DNA from: RGIG9608 sp045612365
GTDB lineage: Bacteria; Bacteroidota; Bacteroidia; Bacteroidales; Paludibacteraceae
Assembly: GCA_045612365.1 (NCBI GenBank)
Contig: JAZKYY010000004.1
Coordinates: 1 to 64,000, forward strand
Length of the DNA: 64,000 nt
Direction of reading: 5' to 3'
Below are positions 26,470 to 35,274 of the stretch, in pieces (positions within the stretch are counted from its first letter, which is position 1; each line of letters opens with the position of its first letter). The translations under genes were made by a program, and so were the position numbers. The notes beneath the pieces were generated by a model. It did not search any database. It was not told the DNA's origin and saw only the letters and a program-made list of their open reading frames with translations.

Positions 26470-26500
26470 GAAATGTTAGTAATGTGCTGATTGGTTGGTG

Positions 26501-28150
26501 TTAGATCACCTCAATTCCTTGTTCTTTGAGAAGTTTTAGACCAATTGCTCCAAGTTTGAATTTTTGGATTTTACCACTTCCTGTTAGAGGAAATTCGTTT
26601 ACAAAAAGAACGTATTTAGGAATTTTATGTCGTGCAATTTTTCCACGGCAGAAGTCTTTAACTTCTTCTTCAGTAAGCGAGCTATTTTCTTTTAGAATGA
26701 TAAATGCACCAACTTCTTCTCCGTATTTATTTGATGGAATTCCAGCCACTTGTACATCGCTTATCTCATTCATGTGGTATAAAAATTCCTCAATTTCTCT
26801 TGGGTAAATGTTTTCTCCACCACGGATAATCATATCCTTGATTCGTCCTGTGATGCGATAGTAGCCATCTTCGTCTTTTATACCCAAATCGCCAGAATGT
26901 AAGAATCCATTCTTGTCAATAACTTCTGCTGTTGCTTGAGGATTTTTGTAGTAACCTTTCATCACGTTGAAACCTCTGCAGCACATTTCGCCTTGTACGC
27001 CCGGAGGACAAATTTCCCCTGTTTCTGGATCAATAACTTGAACCTCTACAAAAGGATAATCTCGCCCAACAGTTGTACAGCGACGTTCAAATGTGTCGTC
27101 AATTGTGGTTTGTGTCATTCCAGGAGAAGTTTCTGTTAGTCCGTAAACACTAGTGATGGTTAGGTGCATTTTGTCGCAAACTTTTCGCATTAACTCCACA
27201 GGGCAGAGAGAACCCGCCATGATACCTGTACGTAGACAGGTTAGGTCGAACATGTCAAACATAGGATGATTTAGCTCGGCAATGAACATTGTGGGAACAC
27301 CGTAAAGAGCTGTACAACGTTCACGATGAATGGAGGCAAGTACAACTAAAGGATCGAATTTTTCAACCATCACTTGTGTACATCCGTGTGTAAGAACGTT
27401 CATTGTAGCCAGAACTACACCAAAACAATGGAATAGTGGAACACAAACACAAAGTTTATCATTTTGAGTAAATTTCATGTTTTCTCCTGTAAAAAAACCA
27501 TTGTTTGCAATATTGTGATGCGAAAGCATAACACCTTTAGGGAAACCTGTTGTTCCTGATGTGTATTGCATATTGACTACGTCATGGCAATTGACCGTCT
27601 TTTTTATTTCGTTTAATTTATTATCATCAACAGAACTACCAAGTAACAGAATCTCTGCAGTATTGTACATCCCACGATGTTTTTCTTGTCCAATGTAAAT
27701 TACGTTTTTCATACAAGGGAAACGTTCGCTTTTTAGATGTCCGCGAGGGCAAGTTTTTAATTCTGGGAGCATTTTGTAGGTCATCTCAACATAGTCACAG
27801 TCCCATGTTCCATCAATGATACAGAGTGTGTGCATGTCGGAGTTTTGGCAAAGGAACTCAAGTTCATTTTGCTTGTAATTTGTGTTTACAGTAACACAAA
27901 CGGCTCCAATTTTTGCACAAGCATATAGAAAAGTTAACCAATCGGGAACGTTTGTCGCCCACAGTCCAACATGAGAACCTTTTTCAACTCCAATTGCTAG
28001 TAACCCTTTTGCTAAATTGTCAACTCGTTCGTTGAATTGTTTCCAAGTGAAACGTAGGTTCCGATCTGAATAAACAAGGTATTCTTTGTCGGGAGTTTCT
28101 GTTGCCCAATGCTCAAGCCATTCTCCAATTGTTCTATCTGAAAGTTGCAT
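26501..28150 (-). CDS. AMP-binding acyl-CoA synthetase (fatty-acid-CoA ligase family)
   Basis: Activates a carboxylic acid to an acyl-CoA through an acyl-adenylate. The adenylate-forming signature YTSGTTGFPKG is at about 195-205, the TETSPG motif near 340, GDLGIKDEDGYYRITGR near 425 and the catalytic Lys in GSGKIQKF near the C-terminus. 549 residues and overall sequence resemble medium/long-chain fatty acyl ligases (FadD/AcsM-like). It stands alone between its own promoter and terminator; the chain length preferred is not predictable. Confidence 0.88.
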   Translation of the reverse strand: MQLSDRTIGEWLEHWATETPDKEYLVYSDRNLRFTWKQFNERVDNLAKGLLAIGVEKGSHVGLWATNVPDWLTFLYACAKIGAVCVTVNTNYKQNELEFLCQNSDMHTLCIIDGTWDCDYVEMTYKMLPELKTCPRGHLKSERFPCMKNVIYIGQEKHRGMYNTAEILLLGSSVDDNKLNEIKKTVNCHDVVNMQYTSGTTGFPKGVMLSHHNIANNGFFTGENMKFTQNDKLCVCVPLFHCFGVVLATMNVLTHGCTQVMVEKFDPLVVLASIHRERCTALYGVPTMFIAELNHPMFDMFDLTCLRTGIMAGSLCPVELMRKVCDKMHLTITSVYGLTETSPGMTQTTIDDTFERRCTTVGRDYPFVEVQVIDPETGEICPPGVQGEMCCRGFNVMKGYYKNPQATAEVIDKNGFLHSGDLGIKDEDGYYRITGRIKDMIIRGGENIYPREIEEFLYHMNEISDVQVAGIPSNKYGEEVGAFIILKENSSLTEEEVKDFCRGKIARHKIPKYVLFVNEFPLTGSGKIQKFKLGAIGLKLLKEQGIEVI

Positions 28151-28176
28151 AGCGAATTTGTGATAAAAAATGTTTG

Positions 28177-28184
28177 CAAATGTA
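28177..28184 (-). promoter_or_regulatory. -7 promoter element of the acyl-CoA ligase gene
   Basis: TACATTTG on the minus strand, 26 nt upstream of the ATG; matches TAnnTTTG. Confidence 0.55.
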
Positions 28185-28274
28185 CGAAATAAAGTGAAAA
28201 GAATGGTTGAAATTAGGAATTGTAAATATTAAATGTTTACTTGAAATAAGTTCGTTTTTTATGCAATAATCTTG

Positions 28275-28282
28275 TATATTTG
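28275..28282 (+). promoter_or_regulatory. -7 promoter element of the rmlB operon
   Basis: TATATTTG followed by CACG, 29 nt upstream of the rmlB ATG; a close match to the TAnnTTTGC consensus. Confidence 0.6.
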
Positions 28283-28311
28283 CACGTTATTCTTGGAAGA
28301 AGAAGCAAAAA

Positions 28312-29367
28312 ATGAATAGAAATATATTGATAACAGGTGGTGCAGGTTTTATAGGTTCTCATTTGGTGAGACTGATGGTGAATAAATATCCTGAATATCA
28401 CGTTTTTAATTTGGATAAATTGACTTATGCAGGAAATTTAGCAAATTTAGCAGATGTGGAGAATAAGCCAAATTACACCTTTATCAAGGAAGATATATGC
28501 AATTTTGAGGCTATAAGTGCTGTTTTTGAAGAAAATAAGATAGATGCGGTAATTCATCTTGCTGCGGAGAGTCATGTGGATCGTTCTATTGAAGATCCAT
28601 TTTCTTTTGCACAAACTAATGTTTTAGGAACGCTTTCGTTGCTTCAAGCGGCAAAACGGCAGTGGAAAGACAATTTTGAAGGTAAGCTTTTTTATCATGT
28701 TTCTACCGATGAAGTTTATGGAGCATTGGGAGAAGAAGGTTTTTTTGTGGAAACTACTCCATACAAACCTCACTCTCCATATTCTGCATCAAAAGCCTCA
28801 TCTGATCATTTTGTACGGGCTTTTCATGATACTTATGGTTTGCCTGTAGTTGTTTCCAATTGTTCTAACAACTATGGAAGTTATCAGTTCCCAGAAAAAC
28901 TTATACCATTGTTTATCAATAATATCCGTCAGAATAAATCCCTTCCTGTATATGGAAAGGGAGAAAATGTTAGAGATTGGCTTTATGTTGAGGATCATGC
29001 TCGAGCTATAGATGTGATTTTTCATAGTGGAAAAGTGGGCGAAACTTACAATATTGGAGGATTCAATGAGTGGAAAAATATTGACCTCATAAAGGTTTTG
29101 ATAAAGGTGGTGGACAAAGAGTTGGGACGCCCAGAGGGAACTTCTGAAAAGTTGATAACTTACGTAAAAGATCGCGCAGGTCACGATTTGCGTTATGCAA
29201 TTGATTCTTCGAAGTTGAAAAATGAATTAGGTTGGGAACCTTCGTTGCAATTTGAAGAGGGAATTGAAAAAACAGTTCGTTGGTATTTACAAAATCAAGA
29301 TTGGCTTGATAATGTGACCAATGGAGAGTACCAGAATTATTATGAGAAAATGTATAAAAATCGATAA
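28312..29367 (+). CDS. rmlB: dTDP-glucose 4,6-dehydratase
   Basis: Short-chain dehydrogenase-type enzyme that makes dTDP-4-keto-6-deoxyglucose, precursor of rhamnose and other deoxysugars of surface polysaccharides. NAD-binding GGAGFIGSH at 9-17, catalytic STDEVYG near 131-137 and YSASK (Y157, K161) are all present. 351 residues, normal. It lies 3 nt before a polysaccharide export gene, so it probably supplies sugar nucleotides for the exported polymer. rmlA, rmlC and rmlD are not nearby. Confidence 0.93.
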   Translation: MNRNILITGGAGFIGSHLVRLMVNKYPEYHVFNLDKLTYAGNLANLADVENKPNYTFIKEDICNFEAISAVFEENKIDAVIHLAAESHVDRSIEDPFSFAQTNVLGTLSLLQAAKRQWKDNFEGKLFYHVSTDEVYGALGEEGFFVETTPYKPHSPYSASKASSDHFVRAFHDTYGLPVVVSNCSNNYGSYQFPEKLIPLFINNIRQNKSLPVYGKGENVRDWLYVEDHARAIDVIFHSGKVGETYNIGGFNEWKNIDLIKVLIKVVDKELGRPEGTSEKLITYVKDRAGHDLRYAIDSSKLKNELGWEPSLQFEEGIEKTVRWYLQNQDWLDNVTNGEYQNYYEKMYKNR

Positions 29368-29370
29368 AAT

Positions 29371-31734
29371 ATGAGATTGAAGATTGGAAGTTTGATTTTA
29401 ATGTTGTTAGTTTGTGTGAGCAGTGTTTTTGCTCAACTTTCTGACGAACAGTTGGTAGAAATTCTTCGCCAGCATCATGAACGAGGAAGTTCGCAAATGG
29501 AGGTGATGGAAGATATGCAAAAGAAAGGAGTTACTATGCAACGATTAAAACAGCTAGAACAGAAATTTAGAGAAGAGGGTCTGGTTTCTGCAAAAACGAT
29601 AAAAATATCTCGTCAGCGTTCTTCTGACCCTGAGGCTGTAGAAGATCCTGTAGAAGCAGATCAAGGAGTTGTTGAAGAAAAAAAAGAGGAAGATAAAATT
29701 TTGAAAATCTTTGGACAGAATCTGTTTACAAACAAACAACTTGATTTTAATCCAAATTTGAATATCCCTATTCCAGATGATTATGTACTTGGTCCGGGCG
29801 ACGAAATTATCATTGATATTTGGGGAAATTCTCAACTTTCAGATCAGCAAACTATTTCGCCTGATGGAGATATTGTTTTGTCCGATGTAGGTCGTGTGGT
29901 TTTGTCGGGTTTAAAAATGAAAGATGCCACAAGGCGTATTAAAAATGCTTACGCAAAGGTCTATTCTGATTTAAATTCAGGAGGAACACAACTAAAAGTT
30001 ACCATTGGAAAATTGCGTAGCATCCAGGTTAATATTTTAGGAGAAGTTGCAACTCCAGGAACATATACTATTTCTTCTTTGTCGACAGTTTTTCATGCGT
30101 TGTACGTTGCAGGAGGGATATCTCCAATAGGAACGCTCCGAAATATTAATGTTTATAGAGGTGGCAAATCTTTTGCATCAGTAGATGTTTATCAATACTT
30201 GATGAAAGGAGCAAGTCAGGGCGATGTTATACTGAAAGATGGTGATGTGGTTTTGGTTGGGACATACGAGTTGTTAGTAAGTGTGAGTGGTTTGGTAAAA
30301 CGACCTATGCAATATGAAATGAAGCAAACAGAGAAGTTGGAAGATTTGCTTTACTATGCAGGAGGTTTTGCTGAAAAAGCTTATAGCCAAAATGTTCAGT
30401 TGAGTCGTGTGGGAGAAAACGGACATCAATTTTATACTGTTGAAAAAAGTGAATTTTCATCTTTTGATTTGAAAAATGGAGATGTCATAGCAGTTTCTGC
30501 CGTGTTGGACGAATATGAAAATAAAGTAGAAATTCGTGGTGCGGTTTATAGAGAAGGCGAATATTCTATTGATGAAAAAATAAAAACGGTAAAAGATCTA
30601 TTGCGTGCAGCAGGAGGGTTGAAAGGTGATGCATTCCGTGAACGTGCAATTCTTTATCGTCAGGCGGAGGATTTGACACGAGAGTCGGAATCTTTTCATA
30701 TTGGTGATTTGTTAAATGGAGTAGTTGCTGATATTCCGTTGCGTAAGAATGACGTTTTATTTGTTCCGTCAATACTTTCAACAAAGGAGTCTCAATTTAT
30801 TACAATTCGTGGTGAGGTGAAAAATCCAGGGCAATATGAGTTTTTCAAAAATATGAATGTAGGCGATGTAATTCTTCAGGCAGGAGATTTGCTAGAATCG
30901 GCTTCTCGCGCAAAAATAGATATCTATCGTAGAGGTTATGTCGACAAGAAAATTGAAACTTTCTCTCTTTCGCTAGATGAGGATATTGAGAAAACAAATT
31001 CTTTTGTGTTGGAACCATACGATGAAATTTTTATTTATAAAGATTTTGGGTATCAAAAGCAAGAAAACGTGGCTATAATAGGAGAGGTTAACTATCCTGG
31101 AGTTTTTGCTAAGTTGAATAAGGGAGAAACTGTTTCTTCTCTTATTGAAAGAGCTGGAGGTTTCACCGAGGATGCTTATATAGAAGGCTGTCGTTTGGTT
31201 AGAAGAATGAATGAAGAAGAACGTTTGCGTACGCAACGTACTTATGAAAAAATAAAAAGAGACGAGAGTTTGACTAACGATTCTTTGATGTCAAATGAGT
31301 TCAATCTTTCTGAAGACTATGTTATTGGGCTGAATTTTAGAGAAATTATGGAAAATAAAGGTGGCAAAGATGATATTATTCTTCGAGAAGGCGATAAACT
31401 ATATGTCCCTCAGTACAATGGTATTGTTAAAATATCTGGAGCAGTAGCAAATCCTACTATTGTTCCTTATCAGAAGTCAGGTATTTTGAATTATATAGAC
31501 CACGCAGGAGGATATGAAAAACGTGCAGCAAAGTGCAAAAGATATGTTGTTTATATGAATGGAGAAACAATGAAATTGAGATTTGCACGTCAAATAAAAC
31601 CTGGATGCGAGGTTGTTATTCCTTTCAAAAAGGATAAACGAAACTTGGCTCCAGGAGAAGTGGTGGGAATAACAACGTCTGTTGTATCTCTATCTTCAGT
31701 TATTACAACTCTTGTGGTTACATTGGCAAAGTAA
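29371..31734 (+). CDS. Wza-like polysaccharide export protein with six SLBB domains
   Basis: Signal peptide (residues 1-21), a charged linker, a Poly_export domain (YVLGPGDEIIIDIWG near 136-150) and then six SLBB-type units, each with the pattern I-x-G-x-V-x-x-P-G followed by AGG. They begin near residues 216, 308, 389, 483, 569 and 690. It should form an outer-membrane or periplasmic channel for capsule or exopolysaccharide. 787 residues, as in other Bacteroidales Wza-like proteins. No lipobox Cys is seen at the signal peptide end. The next gene, a Wzz-like protein, follows after 7 nt. Confidence 0.88.
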   Translation: MRLKIGSLILMLLVCVSSVFAQLSDEQLVEILRQHHERGSSQMEVMEDMQKKGVTMQRLKQLEQKFREEGLVSAKTIKISRQRSSDPEAVEDPVEADQGVVEEKKEEDKILKIFGQNLFTNKQLDFNPNLNIPIPDDYVLGPGDEIIIDIWGNSQLSDQQTISPDGDIVLSDVGRVVLSGLKMKDATRRIKNAYAKVYSDLNSGGTQLKVTIGKLRSIQVNILGEVATPGTYTISSLSTVFHALYVAGGISPIGTLRNINVYRGGKSFASVDVYQYLMKGASQGDVILKDGDVVLVGTYELLVSVSGLVKRPMQYEMKQTEKLEDLLYYAGGFAEKAYSQNVQLSRVGENGHQFYTVEKSEFSSFDLKNGDVIAVSAVLDEYENKVEIRGAVYREGEYSIDEKIKTVKDLLRAAGGLKGDAFRERAILYRQAEDLTRESESFHIGDLLNGVVADIPLRKNDVLFVPSILSTKESQFITIRGEVKNPGQYEFFKNMNVGDVILQAGDLLESASRAKIDIYRRGYVDKKIETFSLSLDEDIEKTNSFVLEPYDEIFIYKDFGYQKQENVAIIGEVNYPGVFAKLNKGETVSSLIERAGGFTEDAYIEGCRLVRRMNEEERLRTQRTYEKIKRDESLTNDSLMSNEFNLSEDYVIGLNFREIMENKGGKDDIILREGDKLYVPQYNGIVKISGAVANPTIVPYQKSGILNYIDHAGGYEKRAAKCKRYVVYMNGETMKLRFARQIKPGCEVVIPFKKDKRNLAPGEVVGITTSVVSLSSVITTLVVTLAK

Positions 31735-31741
31735 AAAGGAT

Positions 31742-32902
31742 ATGGAACGTATGAACAATACAGAAGATTTGAATCTTCAACAGATATTTTCTAATTTAAA
31801 AATCAAACGTTATTTTATACTTAAAGTAGTTTGTATTGCTTTTGTAATTGGAGTAGTAGCTGCTCTTTTTGTGCGGAAACAATATTCGGCAAGTTGTTTG
31901 GTTTTTCCTCAGGTTTCAGATGGTGTAGAAATTGGCGGAACTCTTGGAGGATTGGCTGCAATGGCAGGAGTTGATCTTGCTTCTAGTGGAAATGGTTCTA
32001 TTCCTATTGAGTTGTATCAAAATATTTTTAACAATGTAAATTTTAGAAAAGAATTGTTGGAAACAAAAGTTACGTTGAGCAAGTTCCCAACAAACGTAAC
32101 TTTGCGAGAATATTGCCTTTCTCCTGCTTATAAACGTTTTTTGTGGTATCATAAGTTAAAAGCTAATACAATAGGATTGATTAGTACGATGCAACGAAAA
32201 AAACGTTTGGAAGAACGCAAAGCAATGATGGAAAAAGCAAATCAGGGTGAGAAAGCCTTGACCTATATAGGGATGACTGAGGCAGAATATGCAGCAGTGT
32301 ATGCTCTTGGAAATATAGTTTCAATTGCTCCAATTCTTGAAACTTATAGCGTGAACATAAGTGCAAAAATGCCAGAACCTGTTGCTGCTGCCCAAGTAGC
32401 TTCGGCAGTAGAACAACTTTTGCAGAAATATATCATTGAATTCAAAACTCAAAAGGCAAAAGAAAATTTTGAGTTTATTCAAGAACGTTTTATTGAAGCC
32501 GAGGCTAACTATCAGGATAAAAGAGAACGTCTTGCTCGTTTTCAGGATGCTAATAAGTCGTTCAATTCGGCAGTTGCTCAAGTGCGGAAAACAAAACTCG
32601 AGGAGGAATCATCAGCCGCTTTTGAAGTGTATTTGAGTTTAACGCAGCAACTAGAACAAGCGCGCATCGCTGTGAAGGAAAAAACGCCTGTTTTTATGAT
32701 TTTAGAACCTGTTGCTATTCCTATGGAGCCAGTAGGAATGGGGCGATCAATGATTGTTCTTATTTTTATTTTTTTGGGATTTACTTTTTCTTTACTTCTC
32801 ATTGTTTTCAAACAATCGATATTGGAAATTTTCCCTAACGAAAAATTGATAGGATGGTACGAAAAAGAAGATCGTTTTTTCTTTAGCAGAAAAAAAGAAT
32901 AA
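31742..32902 (+). CDS. Wzz-family chain-length determinant / polysaccharide co-polymerase
   Basis: Inner-membrane protein with a TM segment near residues 20-42, a large periplasmic domain with coiled coil (about 230-300, EAEANYQDKRERLARFQ) and a second TM near the C-terminus (SMIVLIFIFLGFTFSLLLIVF). This layout is that of Wzz proteins that set polymer length. No C-terminal tyrosine kinase domain is fused. The start is taken at MERMNNTED (31742), 7 nt after the Wza-like stop; an upstream in-frame Met lies inside the previous gene. MNNTED (31751) is an alternative start. Confidence 0.85.
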   Translation: MERMNNTEDLNLQQIFSNLKIKRYFILKVVCIAFVIGVVAALFVRKQYSASCLVFPQVSDGVEIGGTLGGLAAMAGVDLASSGNGSIPIELYQNIFNNVNFRKELLETKVTLSKFPTNVTLREYCLSPAYKRFLWYHKLKANTIGLISTMQRKKRLEERKAMMEKANQGEKALTYIGMTEAEYAAVYALGNIVSIAPILETYSVNISAKMPEPVAAAQVASAVEQLLQKYIIEFKTQKAKENFEFIQERFIEAEANYQDKRERLARFQDANKSFNSAVAQVRKTKLEEESSAAFEVYLSLTQQLEQARIAVKEKTPVFMILEPVAIPMEPVGMGRSMIVLIFIFLGFTFSLLLIVFKQSILEIFPNEKLIGWYEKEDRFFFSRKKE

Positions 32903-32934
32903 ACAAAAGAAAACTGAATATTAATACAAAGAAG

Positions 32935-34239
32935 ATGAAATACTATAGCACAAATAAAAAAGTAGAAAATGTTTCGCTACAAGAGGCGGTAGTGAAGGGA
33001 CTAGCAGAAGACAAAGGGTTGTTTATGCAAGAGAGAATTCCTCAGTTGGATAAGCAATTTTTTGAACACATAGACGAACTTTCATTTCAGGAAATAGCTT
33101 TTGAAGTTGCAAAGGCATTGTTTGGTGATGATGTAGAAGCCGATGCTTTGAAGCAAATTGTTTTTGAAACGTTAAATTTCGATGTTCCTTTGGTTTCTGT
33201 AGAAAGTAATATTTATAGTTTGGAATTATTTCATGGCCCAACATTGGCATTCAAGGATGTTGGAGCGCGTTTTATGTCTAGACTATTGGGGTATTTCATC
33301 AAAAAACAGGGTTTAGAAGATGTAAACGTACTAGTTGCAACTTCTGGAGATACTGGAAGTGCTGTAGCTAATGGGTTTTTAGGCGTTGATGGAATTAAAG
33401 TTTACGTTCTTTATCCTAAAGATAAGGTTTCTAAAATTCAAGAATGTCAGTTTACAACGTTAGGAAAAAATATTACGGCTTTGGAGATAGATGGAACGTT
33501 TGATGATTGTCAGCGATTGGTAAAAACAGCCTTTTTAGATGCAGATTTAAATGAGAAATTGCAACTAACTTCTGCAAATTCTATCAATGTTGCTCGTTTC
33601 TTGCCACAATCTTTCTATTATTTTTATGCGTATGCTCAGCTAAAAAAAATGGGCAAGAATCTTGATGAAGTGGTAATATGTGTGCCTAGTGGTAATTTCG
33701 GAAATATTACGGCTGGGTTGATTGCAAAAAAAATGGGATTGTCAGTCAAGCGTTTTATCGCGGCGAATAACAAAAACGATATTTTCCTTCAATATCTTAA
33801 AACAGGTATTTATTCTCCTCGCGCTTCGGTAGCAACTATTGCAAATGCAATGGATGTTGGCGATCCTAGTAATTTTGCACGTGTACTTGATTTATATCAA
33901 TATTCTCATGCATCAATTTTGGAAGAAATAGAAGGTTGTAGTTATGTAGACGAAGAAATTTCGGAATGGGTAAAGAAATGCTTCTCCGAAAACAACTATT
34001 TACTTGATCCTCATGGAGCATGTGGTTTTGGTGCTTTGAAGGATTTGTTAAAAGAAAACGAAGTTGGAGTTTTTCTTGAAACAGCTCATCCAGCTAAGTT
34101 TAAGGAAACAATTGATCGCATTCTGGATGCAGATATAGAAATCCCAGAAAAATTACAAGCATTTATGAAAGGAGAAAAACTTTCAATTCCTTTAAGTGCT
34201 GAATTTTCTGATTTCAAACAATTCTTAATGTCTATTTGA
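32935..34239 (+). CDS. thrC: Threonine synthase
   Basis: PLP enzyme converting O-phosphohomoserine to threonine. The PLP lysine is in HGPTLAFKDVGARF (K107), the phosphate-binding loop in PSGNFGNITAG (about 246-256), and VATSGDTGSAVANGF at about 129-143 binds substrate. 434 residues, typical of the bacterial/yeast type. It follows the Wzz-like gene by 32 nt, and the next gene starts immediately after its stop codon. thrA and thrB are not adjacent. Confidence 0.95.
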   Translation: MKYYSTNKKVENVSLQEAVVKGLAEDKGLFMQERIPQLDKQFFEHIDELSFQEIAFEVAKALFGDDVEADALKQIVFETLNFDVPLVSVESNIYSLELFHGPTLAFKDVGARFMSRLLGYFIKKQGLEDVNVLVATSGDTGSAVANGFLGVDGIKVYVLYPKDKVSKIQECQFTTLGKNITALEIDGTFDDCQRLVKTAFLDADLNEKLQLTSANSINVARFLPQSFYYFYAYAQLKKMGKNLDEVVICVPSGNFGNITAGLIAKKMGLSVKRFIAANNKNDIFLQYLKTGIYSPRASVATIANAMDVGDPSNFARVLDLYQYSHASILEEIEGCSYVDEEISEWVKKCFSENNYLLDPHGACGFGALKDLLKENEVGVFLETAHPAKFKETIDRILDADIEIPEKLQAFMKGEKLSIPLSAEFSDFKQFLMSI

Positions 34240-34470
34240 ATGAAAGAAACCAAGGTGCTGAAAACGTACGACAATTTGGCCTTGGCAAATTTGGAAAAGG
34301 ATTTGTTGCTGCAAAATGGGGTTGAGTGTTTTTTGAGTGATGAAAACATTGTTCAACTTTATCCTATGTTTTCTTCTCCATTTGGAGGAATAAAGTTGCA
34401 TATTTTTGAGAAAGATACAGCACTTGCTGAAAAGATATTGAACGACTATTATGAAGATATTGACAAATAG
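34240..34470 (+). CDS. DUF2007-like small protein
   Basis: 76 residues with a ferredoxin-like alpha/beta pattern: KVLKTYDNLALANLEKDLLLQNGVECFLSDE followed by GIKLHIFEKDTALAEKIL. This is the pattern of the 'putative signal transducing protein' DUF2007 family, whose function is unknown. Its ATG directly follows the thrC stop, and its end overlaps the next gene by 20 nt, so it is translationally coupled on both sides. Confidence 0.7.
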   Translation: MKETKVLKTYDNLALANLEKDLLLQNGVECFLSDENIVQLYPMFSSPFGGIKLHIFEKDTALAEKILNDYYEDIDK

Positions 34471-35266
34471 ATTTTTTTCATTTGTTTTTCTTGCTTTGTT
34501 TTTGACGGCTTGTGGAAATAAGGAGGAAAAAAAGGCTTTGGAAATTCTTTCTCAAGCAAAACAGAAATATGAGTCTTTGGAGTACAACAATGCGAAAATT
34601 TTGTTGGATTCTATTCATCAAACTTTTCCTCGCATTGTAAGTGTTCGTAGACAAGCAGATACTTTGCTTTGGCATATTCAAAGGTATGAGTTTTCGCGAA
34701 GTTTGTTGTATCTTGACACGATGATTGTTAGCAAAGAAAACGAACTGAAAATAGCAACTAAAGGATTTGAATTTCAGAAAGATTCTTCCTATCAAGATTT
34801 AGGCAATTATGTGCATAAAACAATGACAATTGGGAGAAATGCTCAGCGGTGTTATCTTCAGCCCTACGTGAATGAGAACGGTGAGTTTTTTGTATTGAGT
34901 CAGTTTTTTGGAAATTTTTCTGTACATCAAAAGAAAGTGCAAGTAGTTGCCAATGAATTGTTTGTTGAGTCAGAAGAAGGGGTTTTTAATGCTTTTTACA
35001 ACGAAAATGATGTTTGTGAGTCTTTAATTTTTGAAGAAAAATCGTTAAATAATTTGCATAATTTTATTGTCGATAATGCACAAAATCGTATAAAGGTGCG
35101 TTTGTTAGGAGAACGTAGTTATATTTATTATTTGGAAAATTTGGATAAAGAAGCTTTTGTAAAAACTCAGCATTTGTCAGTAGTTTTATCCGATCTTTAT
35201 CTGCTTCGTAAAGAGAAAGAAACGGCAATCTCTAAATTGGAAAAGTTGAATAAAAAACTTCAATAA
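34451..35266 (+). CDS. Putative lipoprotein with short helical-repeat N-terminus
   Basis: Lipobox LFLTAC with Cys21. Residues ~28-60 look like one or two TPR-type helices (ALEILSQAKQKYESLEYNNAKILLDSI). The remainder has beta-strand character and a basic coiled C-terminus (REKETAISKLEKLNKKLQ, with KEKE). No family recognised. It overlaps the DUF2007 gene by 20 nt and lies 8 nt before the PorE-like gene, so it could be an envelope partner of that protein. Confidence 0.65.
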   Translation: MKILTNRFFSFVFLALFLTACGNKEEKKALEILSQAKQKYESLEYNNAKILLDSIHQTFPRIVSVRRQADTLLWHIQRYEFSRSLLYLDTMIVSKENELKIATKGFEFQKDSSYQDLGNYVHKTMTIGRNAQRCYLQPYVNENGEFFVLSQFFGNFSVHQKKVQVVANELFVESEEGVFNAFYNENDVCESLIFEEKSLNNLHNFIVDNAQNRIKVRLLGERSYIYYLENLDKEAFVKTQHLSVVLSDLYLLRKEKETAISKLEKLNKKLQ

Positions 35267-35274
35267 AATTTTTT

